Below are positions 32,544-45,079 of a stretch of 64,000 nucleotides of DNA, in pieces. Positions within the stretch are counted from its first letter, which is position 1. Each line of letters begins with the position of its first letter. Source of the stretch: Podospora pseudoanserina (Eukaryota; Ascomycota; Sordariomycetes; Sordariales; Podosporaceae); the NCBI RefSeq assembly GCF_035222485.1, contig NW_026946672.1, positions 1,550,001 to 1,614,000 on the forward strand, written 5' to 3'. The translations under genes were made by a program, and so were the position numbers. The notes under the pieces are model-generated. The model had not been told where the DNA came from. It did no database searches and saw only the letters and a list, made by a program, of their open reading frames with translations.

Positions 32544-34349
32544 GAGGGTGAGGATGATTTGGTATGGTATAGGCGTTTGGGATTGTTTTCTTTTATTGGC
32601 TTGGAGTTCTAATAGGGAAAAGAATACGAGTTTGTGGTAGTGATGAATGCAATTGTCTTTTGGATCGTCAGGACAGGCAGGAGCACAGTATATATATTAG
32701 GTCCCGCACGCCACTCTCAACAGCAGCTTGAGCATCTTGACCAGGGCGCCCTTGTGGTCAGGACAAATGGTTAAGTTGTAAGAGCTGCTGTTGCCGCCCA
32801 CCGCCCCCCGCCGGGGGCTTGCAACCGATAGCCCCCGAGTTCGATCCGGAGTAAAACCACCGAGGTTTTCGTAACCGGCCACCCTTTCCAATAACGGTTG
32901 GGAGGTTGGCCAGCAAGCTTTTGCTATCTCTTTCGACTTTTCTTTTTGTTTTCTGCCTTCTTGATCTTGGTCTGGACGAGTGAACCATCAAGCTTGCTGC
33001 TCTGGTCCTTGTTGGACCCCTTTATTCCTACTTTATGTCGAACTGAAGAGCTGTGAGAGCCAGCGCAAGCAATATGGAAGGCATCTCACAGTCAACATTC
33101 TGAGCTCCACCTTCGGGGAGGGAAGGAGCGGTGGTCAACCTCAGCTGTACCTTCCACATCAGTGGTGGTCAGATGCTGGTTTTCGGGGAGCAAATGGCAG
33201 GTACTCGAGTAGCACTTTCCCTAAATATGACCCAGCATTCAATCGATATCTTCATATTCCCCTCACTCTGGCCTGCCTCATTGCTTGGTTCATAGCTCAC
33301 CCATCACCCATCTGAAGCCTCCCCTGAATCTTTTCTCACATATCGATCACATTTATGATCCAAAAACCCCATACCAACCACCCTCCCTCATAAACCAGCA
33401 CCTCACCAACCGAATCTCCCCATCTTATACCCATCCTATTATGCAATCCGTAGCCGCGACCGGCCTACAACCAACAGCGACCTCCCAAGTGGCACGAACA
33501 ACAACAATAGATATTTACCCGTTCGTCTCTGCCACCTCCCGAACGCCCACCCTCCTCGGGTATATATGCACAGTATCTTGCATATGCTATGACCCTTGTG
33601 CATCGTCTGTATGTGTGTACGTATGCAAGCGCAAGATATGCACTGTGACACACACACGCCGACACTCGCATCTCACACCGCATCAGATGTTCATCACACA
33701 CTCTCTCTTCATGAGAAATTATTCAACATGGCACAGAATAACGACAGAGCAAACATTGCCATTCTGACCTTTCCGATATCGCTGGGCTTGTTTGGGTATG
33801 GACTGGGAGTCGAGTATAGGGGTAATCTGGGGAGACGGGATCTTATCAGTGACTCAGGAAACATGCTCACTATCACCGAGGTTGGCATTTTGGCAACATT
33901 GTTCTCATTGCTGATGTCCTCATCCAAAGTGTATGTATGTTGTCCTCGACTCCCGACAACCTATCTGTCTCATAAAACAAAAATCCAAGTCCATCATCAT
34001 ACGCCATGTCTATCCCTCTCTTCTATGATCCAGCTTCAAAACGATTCGATTCAGGGACAAAGCCTCGAAACACAAATAACCAAAGAAAAAACTGCAAAAA
34101 ATAATGTCTCGACCTGTAAATATTCCATGCCTAGCGTCTTTTTTCTCTATGACTGGCTCTCTTCTGCTCTTGTGAACGAGCGCCTTCTGTTCTTTTGCTT
34201 TTGAAGATTATTTTACGCCCCAATTCGCCATGAAAAAAAAAACCCCCATTAAACAGACCCCTCCCCCACCCCCCCCAAATCAAGAAACGCTCAAAAGTAA
34301 ACCATCAAGTAAAGCAGTGCTCGCTCCCAAATCCTAAAATGCCCAAACC
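32544..34349. other. Convergent 3' intergenic region
   Basis: 3' flanks of the SET gene and of gdh2. It holds a tRNA-like segment (separate entry) and CA/TG-rich sequence near 33.6 kb. No coding frame with recognisable content. Confidence 0.45.
32767..32855 (+). other. tRNA-like / pol III box-like segment
   Basis: An A-box-like sequence (TGGTTAAGTTGTAAGAGC) is followed about 55 bp later by a B-box-like AGTTCGATCC. Between them lie complementary GTTGC and GCAAC and an 8-bp stem CGGGGGCT/AGCCCCCG. The T-stem and acceptor stem do not pair properly, so it is not a normal tRNA; a decayed tRNA or tRNA-derived SINE is possible. Confidence 0.3.
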
Positions 34350-37300
34350 CTAAGCCTTCTGCTGCTGCTGGACCTTGGCCATCCTCTTCGACATGCTATT
34401 CCCAACATGTTAGCCTCATGTTTATAATCAAGGGTTGAGGGAAGAAGAAAAAAAACACTCACAAATCATAGAACGCAAACTGCCCCGCCCCACTCCCAAA
34501 CTCATACACGAACCGACTCGCCACATAACTCCCAAAGATGGCCCTCAGGTAGCTATCCGGCACCCGCTTGATGATCGTCTCCAACCCAATCTTCTCAATC
34601 AACAAGTTCGGCAGCGCGTCCGCCAAGACACTGTTCCTGAGCGCCTCATTCTCCCACAGATCGCTGTGCTGGAGCTGCTCATCCAGACTGGTAATCGCCT
34701 GCGACAGCTTATCAGACAGAATGGAACGAGGCACCTTGGTCTTCTGGTGCTCAGCCCAGATGGCCTCAAACTCCAACCTGGCGTTCTCCTGAATCTTTTC
34801 CTGCACAGCCTTGACGTACGCCTTGTAGAACTCAGGCGCGTTGCCCTTCTTGTCGACGCACATGTCCTTGACGAAGGACTCGTCGTCAAAGGAGAGGGAG
34901 GCCAGCACCTCGAGAGAGGATGAGGTGACACCGCCCTTGTTGGCCGAGGCGTCCTTATAGACGATGCAACCAGCCTCTTCGAGGCGAAGTTTCGCGTCTT
35001 GAGTGATGAAGAGGTTGGCACCTTCGACGATGTAAGGGACCGTGCACTTGCCGTCCTTGATGAGCTTGTTGGCGGAGACGAGGTCGATGGACTCGGGTCG
35101 GCCACCGCAGGGGACAAACATGTCAGTGAGGCCAGTGTCGCGGAGGTGGTAGGTGTTGCGGAAGGCAGTGCCATTGTTGACGACCTCGCCGGTGGGGAGA
35201 GTGATGTTGGCATCCTCGCAAAGGACACGGTAACCATCCTTGGAGAGCTTGGACAGGTCAAAGTGGACAATCATCTGTCGGTTCTTGGCCAGGCGGCGGA
35301 GCTCGTCCTTGTCGATTCCGTTGGGGTCGACAAGGACACCGGAGCCATCGACAACGGCCGTGTACTTTTCGTTGCTGAGGAGGATCTCGTTGGAGCCGAG
35401 ATCACCGTCTGGGCCTCCAGTCTGCATCTTGCGGACGGTGGAGGGGTCGAGGTTGAGCTTGCGGTAGATGCCCTTGACGTACTCGCGCACCGAGAGAGTG
35501 GTCATGCCGTAGGTGTCGTGGGGGATACCGCCCAGTTTGGGGGACTTGCCGGTGAAGAAGGACTTCCACCAGGGAGCGCCGCGATGGCGGGCGTGCTCGG
35601 TGGCCCAATCGACGAGGTCGGCCGTGTTCTCGTCGGGACCCATGAAGAGGATCTCCTCCTTGCCGTAGAGGTCCACAATGGGGTTCTTGATGCCAGGGGT
35701 CTCTGGCTTGAGGAGCAAATCGAGAATGCTGTCAATATACTTCTCGAAAGCCTCACGAGCCTTGTCTTGCTGCTTGGGGTCGAGCAAGATGACACCCTTG
35801 GAGCCACCTTCGGGAATATCCTTGTTCTTGCGCTGCTGGGTGCTGGCGAGATTGTAGTTCTCATCGAACAAGTTGCGGGCGTTGATGGAGTAGGCCTCCT
35901 TGCTGCGGGACTTGACAATGCGGATACCGCCACGGGCAATGTCCTTAAAGCGAAGGTGGAAACCGCGAGACTCGGAAGAGATGACGAGGAACATGCCGTA
36001 GAGACGGTTGGGGTACTCAAACTCGGGCAGGAAGCTTGGGTCGAGGCGGAAGCTGAGGGCGACCTTGGTAGGGGTGAAGTAGTTGGTCTTGAGGACGGCA
36101 TTGTTGAAGACGCGGAAGGCAGTCATCACCATCTCTTCGTGCTCGTTATTCACGTCCTTGGTGATCTTGTCCTTGAGCTTGGCGTCTGAGAGGACCTCAA
36201 AGGCTGGCGTGGGGGCAATGAAGTGGCGGTCGAAACCAGGGCCGACCTTGAGGTGCACGTTGGCGAAGGAGGCATACAAAGCCCTGACGAGTCCGGGATG
36301 AGATTTGATAATCTCCAGGATGTAGTCGGGCGTAAAAGTCTCAGTGCGGAGACGCTTCTTCATCTTGGACAGAATCTCGGCGTGCGAGTTGTTCTTGGGA
36401 TTGAGGGCCGCCACTAGCGAAGCATACTCAGATCCAAGACGGTTGAGGAAGTGCTGCACAAAGACCCACACAGAGTGAGCGTAGATGGTCTCCTGCAAAC
36501 TGAGCTCGCCCGAGGCAAACATGTCCTGCAGCTTGGTCTGAGGAATGCAGTATAGGAGGGAGATCTCCTTGGTGATCTGGTGGATGGACTCCTCGATGGA
36601 GGGGAACTTGCCCTCGAGGTTGGAGGCGGGTCGCAGGTAGATGCTGATGATGGTGATGCCGTTGGAGAACTGCTCGACGTACTTGCGGGAGCTGGTGACG
36701 CCATAGTAGTGATAGAGATCGCTCAGGGCGCTGAAGATGCCCCTGGCAGTTCTTGAGCGGAAAGCAACGACCAATCTCTTCTCCGGGGTCCCCTCAATGT
36801 CGTAGACCTCGATAACGGGACCAGCACGGCGGACAGCGCTCTCGATGATCTCCTGATAGATCACCTTGGTGTTCTTGGTGGCCTTGGCGAGGAACATGCG
36901 GTCGCTGATAACCTCCAATCTGGTCTCCATTGGGTCGGCATTTGCATCAACAAACTGGCACTGATACACGAAGTAGCAGCGGAGAGTGGCCTTGGAGTTG
37001 GCGTCTTGTCCCAAAACACCGGGAGACCGGAAAGTCTCGACGCGGAAGCGCTTCGAGGTGTCACCACCATCCAAGTACTTGGACTCGAGGCGGTGCTCGT
37101 ATCTTGGGCCGTTGATGGAGGTCTTGCCAGGCTCGCTTGTGTCGATGTAGATGGCATGGTCAGAGGCTTCCATGTCCAGCCGGATCTCCTCACGCTTGTC
37201 CTCACGAGAGAAGGCTGCTACCTTGGCAGCATAGAGCGATGTGATGTGGTTGCTGATGGCTTCAGGAGACTCGAGCTGGAAGTAGACATCGTCGATGGCC

Positions 37301-37777
37301 AGCTCATTGTAGAACCAAATGATCTGAGCGTCGACGAGAGCCTCGGGAATCCAACCGCCCTTAAGGATGATTTCCCGTACTGCAGAGTTGTCAGTTCCTA
37401 TACTAATCACAAGATTTGACAGAGTGCTCACCTTGCTTCATCTGCTCGGCCTTGCCCTTGAATTCAGGGGCAACATAGCCAACCGTGGCCGACCGCAAGA
37501 CTCTGTGGCCATTGCCGTTCATCTTGGGATAGCTGACGTGTGTTGGCTGGGGTGATGGGTGTCGGGAAACCTCTGTGCCTCTGGTCTTCTCAACGAGCCT
37601 GTTGGCTGGGTTGAGGGTGCTAGGAGACTCAGTCATGGTGTCGTCTGAGGACGAAAAGGGGTCCTGATACTCTGGAAAGCTGTCCATTGGAAGGTTAGTC
37701 TTGATGGTCAGGATAGACACCCGGCGCATACGGTCGACAGGACTGGCGAGCACAGGCTCAACCATGATGCCTTCCAT
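34350..37777 (-). CDS. GDH2: NAD+-dependent glutamate dehydrogenase (large type)
   Basis: Exons 37777-37432, 37379-34463 and 34395-34350, 1102 aa, the size of fungal NAD-GDH. It oxidises glutamate to 2-oxoglutarate and ammonium, a catabolic step in nitrogen and carbon supply. The N-terminal regulatory half contains SATVGYVAPEF and EALVDAQIIWFYNELA. The catalytic half has FKDIARGGIRIVKSRS (glutamate site), GGIPHDTYGMTT, and GPDGDLGSNEILLS (NAD site). The third exon, only 46 nt, completes the C-terminus as FYDFMSKRMAKV with four Gln; without it the frame would stop at 34459. Introns are 52 and 67 nt. Within exon 1 a 41-nt GT...AG stretch with a CTAAC could be a further intron, which would move the start downstream to the ATG at 37687. 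Confidence 0.93.
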
Positions 37778-40700
37778 GGTGCAAATCTCGGAGAGAGTGG
37801 CTTGGGAGCAGGAGCAAGTTGGTGGTAGGGCTGAGGAATGACAAAGGATCTAAGGAGCAAGAGAAAAGCGAAAAGGGAAGAGGCTGGGGGGCTCGAGGGG
37901 AGCGAGCACAAGTTTTGTAAAGGAGTAGAGGGACATGTTGGCAGGTGTGTAAGAGTGCATCGGAGCGCGTATGATACCATGGGCACGGTGTGTGCTTTTG
38001 GTGGTTGTCGAAGCGGCGAGGGAGCCGCAGTTGGCCCTTGCCATGACCCTCCTCGCCCTGTTTGAACCTGCTCACCCCGATAGTTGATCGCGGCAATCAG
38101 GTTTGACGTTGGGAAGAGATGCCGGCATCGGATGAACTAGGAGAGGCAGAAGCCACAGACGGCGTGGCACAAGAGACCAGGAATGAGAGCGAGTGACATG
38201 GCAACTTAGATAGCATCGACGGCAGCTCGGCCAGAGCGAGCAGCTGTGCTTCTTCGTTTCCGGGAGTATAGCCTCCGAGAGTGGTTCTGCTGCGTTCAAA
38301 CAAGCTGCGAAAGCATGCTTCACCGCTACTGAAACCTACGCTCGTACTCCGTACTGCCACCTGCTCATCCCTTGGGTGCTTCTGTGCTGTGCTGTTGCTG
38401 TGCAGCTAGTGTGGGTCCGTCTGAGATAAGAACCTCGAGGGTTCCTTTTCCCCTGCCTCTTGCCCTGGAGCTACCAGGAGGAGATATTTGTGCAGACTGG
38501 AGAGGTGGTGACATGGGGGACATGCTGGTGGTGGATGCATAACGTTGGAACGTACCTGGCGGCTCTCGCTTGGAGGTCTGAATCAAGCCCGAGGTGTTAT
38601 TCGGCGGCGCAAGACTCGGTTTGTATCGTATCTCTTCGATATGCGCCCCGGCAGATGCTGCATCGAGCAATGTTAGTTTTCTGGGTCCCTGAACCTGGAC
38701 GGAATGAGACGGGCACGGCGGGGCGATGCAACTGCGATAAGGTGCATACGATGGGGAAAAAAAGATGTCTCGTTTACCTTTTTTATCGTCGTGTCTTAGA
38801 TGAAGACGGTCGATGTGTCAGTCGCTTCGGACCGTGAGGAGACAAAGACAGCTTAAAGTCTAGTCTCGCCCGGTGAAAATAGAGTTTGATGCCGCGAAAG
38901 CAGGAAAAGTGCCGATCTATCCCAGACAGCAAATCCCGAGGGTCCTGTTTCGATTGTTTTCGTCTGCACAAGATTGTATTAGTGCAAATGCTCTCACAAA
39001 GCCCAGATCGCCATCTCAAGTGTCACGGCTCTTCGCTGTTCGGTGCTTGCTCCTCGTTGCTGCCGCTTCTGGAAGGCAAGACATGTGTTCCAGAATCCAG
39101 GGCACGCTGCCGGAGCCCGAGATAAGGAAACCTCATCTTTCCAGCCTGGCTCAGCTCTGGAAGGCCCAATCCTGCTCATCTCGTTCATGTCCCGAGCAGA
39201 CACAGCCTTCCGCTGAACGCTTCCTCAACCTGCGCCTCGCCGCAGGAAGGCTAACGGGAGGAAATAAAAAAAGGAGTCTTTGGCTGGTGGAGGGGTGGAA
39301 GGGCTGTAAAACGGAAACCACAGGCGGGGACACAGCAGCAGCAACAGTAGCAGCAGCAGTAGTAGGGTTCAGGGGCAGAGAATTGATGTTGATGGGGCAC
39401 AGATGAACCGAAAGGGGTGTAAGATACCTGTTACGGCGCCGGAATGTTGCACAGAGATAAGGTCTGGCAAGCTGTTTGGCTGCAAGCTTCAAGCGTGGCC
39501 GATAAGGCGTGTCTGTGTCTGAAAATAGCCACAGGAAGATCCGCCGATTTGGTCGTTGTTCTTCGGACTTATTTGGAGCAAGTCGATAAAAATGGCTTGC
39601 TTGGTAAGAGACGACGGGGCTCGTTGTGGTGTTGAGCCGTAAGTGTAAGTGAAAATAAAGTGTTGGTAGAGATAAAATAACACAATGTCAACAACAACCT
39701 GATATGGCCAGCCAAAGAAGCGACGGAAGTTCTGGCTCTTTATATGTTTCCAATTGGACACTCCTCTTTTCAGACATTTTTCTTGTTGAACTCGCCCGCA
39801 CTGTACGTACTCTTTCTCAGTCCATGTCTCCGCCGTCAGAACGGGGTGTCGTGATGACATTGGGGCGCTCTGACAAACGGAATCGGGTGTGCTAAGCCCG
39901 ATGGGGCAATTTGGGACTCTGCTGATTGGGTCACAGGGCCGGTACCTGAAAGGTCACTGAAAAAGTGTTTCTGGGATCCCTAGCTGCCATTCGTGGCGCC
40001 CCTGGAGCGGCTATTCGAGGTTCTGGGGTAAGAGTGGAGTTCTCAGCTCCAGGGTATTTTTTGCAAGCCAGGGTACACTTCAGGTACCTCGATGGCCAAG
40101 TACACGAAGGATAACTCCAACCTGTTCGTATACCGAGGAATTTATTTTTATTTTCTTGATTTACACGAGAGGAACGCTTTTTGGACGGTTTTTCAAGTCC
40201 GGGAATATCGTAGACCACACTTGCTTTCACTGGTCCGATGCTTCTCGTAGGGCAGCCAGCCTCGAACCATCACCTCGAATCTCTTACTCACCACCACAAC
40301 CCTCCCCAGCTACCCAGCTCACTGGGCACAGGCGGGACGGCGTTGCACGTTCTGGAAGAGCCCCAAGCAATTGGAAATCCAAGCCATCTCCCCTGCCCAA
40401 TCCCAATCTCGTCAAACGCTTGCACTAGATCCCGCCGGGACGGTGAAGCCCCGACCGCCACTGCCATGGCTCTCTATCCCTTCACGGATAGCTTGGAAGT
40501 GTCAGAAGATGGATCTAGGATCTACCGCTATCCCCAGCTCTATCGCCTGTAAGGTTTGCCAATGGACTTTGAACGGAGGTAAGACTCACGAAAGAGTGGG
40601 TTTCAGCATCTCCATCTCCGTGGAACCTGCTGTGCTATCACCAACTGGGCTCAATCTGTTATTCAGAGTTTTGAGATGCCGAGCCCTGTGACAACTCCCA

Positions 40701-43507
40701 GACTTCAGACTTCGGAATTCAATATCAAAGGAGCCAGCCAGTCGTGCAACACATCTTCTCCCTTACCGCCTCTTCGTCTTACAGTCCTGACCTGGCATAA
40801 TGGCGGTAGATCAATACGGATTCGCAATTGGCGGTGGCATCATGAAAGCCCAGACTGTGCTCATCGGTAAAATGTTCCTTTCACGTTTGCTCCAAAGACT
40901 CTCATTCTCAACGAAAAGTCAAGGCAAAGTGGTCCCGTGATGGCCCAAATACGTAAGAGCGACGGCCGCCCCGGGTTAGGCCCCTTTGCCCCGCATTTCG
41001 ATCCGCTGTGGCTTGCCCAGCGTGCCCCGCCATCCACCACCCCCGGATTTTCCAGACCAAGCCCAGTGAAGCGCATCGCCATCAAGTAAAATGGGGGTAA
41101 TGAAAACCTCCGGTTTGCTGCCCTGCTGCCCTACTGCATACATATTTTGTTCCTGAGGGTGCACGGGACCGGATTGTGGCTCTCTTTTCAGTATCCCGTT
41201 TCAAAAGCTTTTCTGGTTCCAAGCAGTTGATGTTGCGGATGGCGACCTGAGATTCCTGCTATCCACTTAGCACTCTTTGACCGCTGCTATGCCGGCCGTA
41301 TCTTGCATTTATTCTCTTCGACGATGCGACTCTGCCAAAACGTGTACTGGATTCTAACCTCATAGGTTCAAACTCCAAAAGGTACGTACCCCAATACCTG
41401 CCAGGTTTGTTAAGCGCGAAAAAAGCTCTGCTGTCCTCGTGCTGGCACCCAGGCGCGCTGGCTTGTTTGACGACACGGGCCGGGCTGGGGCATGGTCACG
41501 GGGCTCACCTTGAGATTTGCAGCTCGGCGCCGTTGCGAAACTTCCTCCCTGCCAAGTCCTTCCAGGCCTTCAGACTGGTACTTTTTCTGTTGGCTAGGGG
41601 CTGGGTATGGAGATGACAACAGCGCCGGTGTGCGAATCGGCATCTCCACGAACCTGGCATCTAGGAGAGCTGGAGCGGCCGGAAGGTCTCATGCACTGTA
41701 CGGCAACACTGCCCCGTGAGAGCCCCGGTGAGACTACCACCGCTCCAACAGACCGAGCTCACCACCAACAAAACAAAACAAACAATTTCCAGCTCATTCT
41801 TTCGCCCCTTTTCCACATTCGTTACAGAGCACAGAGATGACTCCCATTTCTCTCTCTGGTCTGCTGATACTCTCGCCATGGCCAGTTTGTCTCTGCCTGG
41901 TCCGAAAGGGGTCCTACTGAAGGACACATTTGAGGTTTCTCCCTCGACAACTCTGTTGCAGTCACATATCGGAAACTCCCCAGCAACCATCCGATCTTTT
42001 GCTCCCAAGGTCTGACCTCCCTCTCGGAGCTGCATCTCGACATTCGAGATCATGCTGAGGTCATCAGAGCAATCCTCCAAATACCTGCAGAGTATTACTT
42101 ATGCCAAGGGCACGGCAGAAATCCATGCGGAATCGTCATCCGTGATCATGGGTTCCATCTTCATCCCTTCGGTGCCGTGGACGATATCAGGAGAGAGCTT
42201 CATTCGATTCCCGATCTTTGAATCGGAAGCGAGGGGTCTCCGTTCCAAGTCTTGTTGCTGAAGAACAGATGGTTCCCAGTCCATATATGCAAGCGGGGGA
42301 GGGCTGGGCTTGCATACTGGCGTATGCGCCTTTCAAGGGCCAAAGTGACAGCGAAACATGTACATGCAAGGTACCTTGCCTTGCTTGGGATAGGCACATA
42401 CAACACAAGGACTATCAACCTCTTCTCTTTTGCTTGAACTTCTCCAGCAAACCAAGTCTTGAAGCTTGTCATCTTTATCCCTTTCTGTCATCATGCAGGG
42501 CTACGGAAAGAATCTGCTCTTTTCCCAGAGATTATTCGTCCGATTCACTAACAGGGTTTTTACACAGGACTTTTCTCTAATTTTGGAGGTTCTTGCTTTC
42601 TCTGAGGTTGCTATCCTTTGTGTCCCCCCAAGTGCCTCCCAAGAAAAGAGGCAAAGCTGTTTCTGTTTCTGTGTCGTTTTAAGTTTTTTGGTGTCTTTCT
42701 CTCCCACACTCTCCTGACACACACATTTTTTTTTTTTTTTTTGGTTTCTATTACTCATAGCGGTAGTTGGGTCTCTTTTCTGGTCTGAGATTCTCTTCGT
42801 TAAGTGCCGAGAATAGGGTTCTCAGGCGATGAATCGTACGTACGGTCTGCCCAGCTTTTATAGCGGAGTAGACTTTGGAAAAAAAGGCTCGTCCCGTCTG
42901 ATTTTCCCGCCGGTGTCGGAGCTTAAAAACTGAGGAGAATTGAGGTCATCATCAGAGAGGGCTGAGTTTACATGACACACTAGTCAGAAAAGATGCATCG
43001 TGAAGGCTGCGGTTCGCAAAGGTCCAAGGAAGGAGGTTTAGGATCCAAGGGACGTCACTCATCGGGTTTTTTTCTTGGCAGGGCAGGAATGGAAGGTTCC
43101 ATGTGGGTTCTCCCGTTGATTGCCGCAGGTCTCCGCTTTTAGTTTTTTTTGCTGATGGCGGGGCCGCCGCCGGCCGGGCGGGGCACAGTTCGGTGGTGCC
43201 CCTCTCGGATCTGTCGCCGTTTCATCAACGGAAGAGATGGAGGGGTAGTTGATGGTGGGGCAATTGATTGAATCCTTCCTCATTACCACACCCGACGACT
43301 ACATCCATCACCTGCGAAGTTGTGTATGAGTGAGTTTTACAGGGGTTGAAGTTTATCCAGTGTTGGACAAGAGACACATCGAAACTCTTTTTACTTTTCG
43401 GCAGTTTGAACAATTGGCTCAAGGGTTTCTGCTGTCACACATACATCACACCATATCTCACACTTTTGCTTGCTCAGAGCTTGTTACTCCACATCAAGAA
43501 AGAGACA
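37778..43507. other. 5.7 kb divergent intergenic region without supported genes
   Basis: Upstream of both gdh2 and kynureninase. I read all frames and found no recognisable protein and no convincing spliced gene. It contains CAG/CAGTAG triplet repeats near 39330-39365 and a T17 run. Long upstream regulatory DNA or unannotated non-coding transcripts are possible. Confidence 0.45.
42726..42742. repeat. T17 homopolymer
   Basis: Seventeen Ts in a row within the kynureninase upstream region; likely length-variable. Confidence 0.9.
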
Positions 43508-45013
43508 ATGACTTCAGCTCCCGTTCTTCCCGCCGGCGCCGCCGGGAGTGGAAATGCGAGGGAGCGAGCACGTCAGCTGGACCGGGATGATGAACTCGGG
43601 TTCTTGAGGGACGAGTTCAACATCCCGACAAAGGGACAAATCGCGAGCACCTCGTTACCCAAGGGTTCCTCAGGTACAAGTCCCTACTGATCCAATATCA
43701 AGCCTCGATAACTGACAGGTTGGCATAGCCAATAACAATGACAGCGACACAACAACCAAGTGCATCTACCTCTGCGGCAACTCTTTGGGTCTCCAACCCA
43801 GACGCACTCAAACCCGTCTCTCCCAGTACCTCTCCACCTGGGCCACCCAAGGCGTCCAAGGGCACTTTAAACCGCTGACCAACTCCCCCTTGCCAACATG
43901 GCTCGACGTCGACGAGCGAGCAGCCGAGATGATCGCCCCCATCGTGGGAGCTCACGTCTCCGAGGTCGCAATCATGCAGACTCTGACTGCGAATCTCCAT
44001 CTTCTCATGTCTGCGTTCTACAAGCCTGATGCGAACAAGCGGCACAAGATCATCCTGGAGAGCAAGGCTTTCCCTAGCGATCACTTTGCCGTGGAGACAC
44101 AGCTTCGTCATCATGGGTTGGATGCGAGCAAATCAATGGTTTTGCTCAAGTCGGAGAGGTCGAGGGATAATATCTTGACTACGGAGGAGATCTGTGGGGT
44201 TATTGACCTGCATAAAGAGGACGCGTTTTTGTTGTTGTTGCCGGGGATTCAGTACTACACTGGGCAGCTGTTTGATATTGAGACTATCACTGCGTATGCG
44301 AAGGAGAGGGGGATTTTTGTCATTTGGGATCTGGCACATGCGGTTGGGAATGTGGAGTTGAGGCTTCATGAGTGGGGGGTTGATGCTGCGGCTTGGTGCT
44401 CGTACAAGTATTTGAATGGGGGCCGGGGTGTATTGGGGGGATGTTTGTTCATGAGAATAATAGTGCTGTGACGAAGCTTATTACTGATGAGAGGCCGGAG
44501 GAGGGGTATAATCACCGGTTGGCTGGGTGGTGGGGGAATGATAAGAAGAGTCGGTTTGGGATGGAGAATAGATTCCATCCTGTCAAGGGGGCCGCGGGGT
44601 TCCAGTTGAGTAATCCTAGTGTGCTGGATATTACTAGTTTGTGTGCGAGCTTGGAGGTTTTTGAGCAGGCGGGTGGGATGGGGAAGTTGAGGGAGAAGAG
44701 TTTGAGGCTGACGAAGTTTTTGGAGGAGCAGTTAGAGGGGATGGGGAAGGAGGAGAAGGGGTTGTTCAGGGTTATTACGCCTTTGGATCCGAAGCAGAGG
44801 GGGGCGCAGCTTAGCTTGGGGTTGGGGAGTGGGTTGCTTGAGGGGGTGATGAAGGAGCTGGAGAGGCAAGGGGTGATTGTTGATGAAAGGAGACCGGATG
44901 TCATTAGGGTTGCGCCAGCGCCGTTGTATAATGGGTTTGAGGATGTGGTTGGATTTGTGGAGGCTTTTGGGGAGGCCTTGAGAGTGGCCAGGAGAGAGAG
45001 GGATGCGTTTTGA
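43508..45013 (+). CDS. BNA5: Kynureninase, one frameshift at a G-run
   Basis: Exons 43508-43673 and 43729-45013; 483 aa if the single shift is bridged. The PLP enzyme cleaves kynurenine and 3-hydroxykynurenine in the tryptophan-to-NAD+ pathway. Seen: YLCGNSLGLQPR near residue 70, IIWDLAHAVGN-type block (here FVIWDLAHAVGN), and the PLP lysine (residue 282) in WCSYKYLNGG. Directly after that motif the frame breaks at five Gs (44418-44422): the first frame runs to a stop at 44471, the second continues PGCIGGMFVHENN through GFQLSNPSVLDI to the end at 45013. One missing base restores the family motif. The rest is intact, so a sequencing error or a very recent mutation is likely. The intron is 55 nt. 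Confidence 0.88.
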
Positions 45014-45079
45014 GATGTACCCGCAGTGTTGCTATTGGGGGTCTGTCATTACGTCTTGCGATGCAGGTTGTGTATTCGC

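Noticed and set aside
32767-32855. Functional tRNA gene
   Set aside because: A- and B-box likeness is fair, but the T-stem and acceptor stem do not pair; listed only as tRNA-like.
34999-36189. 396-aa plus-strand open frame opposite gdh2
   Set aside because: Val/Leu/Gly/Glu-biased antisense shadow of a highly codon-biased enzyme gene; no domain.
37686-37728. Possible 41-nt intron in the first exon of gdh2
   Set aside because: Has GTGTCT, CTAAC and CAG but is shorter than usual and breaks the frame from the preferred ATG; kept only as an alternative that would move the start.
38365-38670. Minus-strand 101-aa Ser/Pro-rich frame upstream of gdh2
   Set aside because: Low complexity, no convincing start, probably leader or promoter sequence of gdh2.
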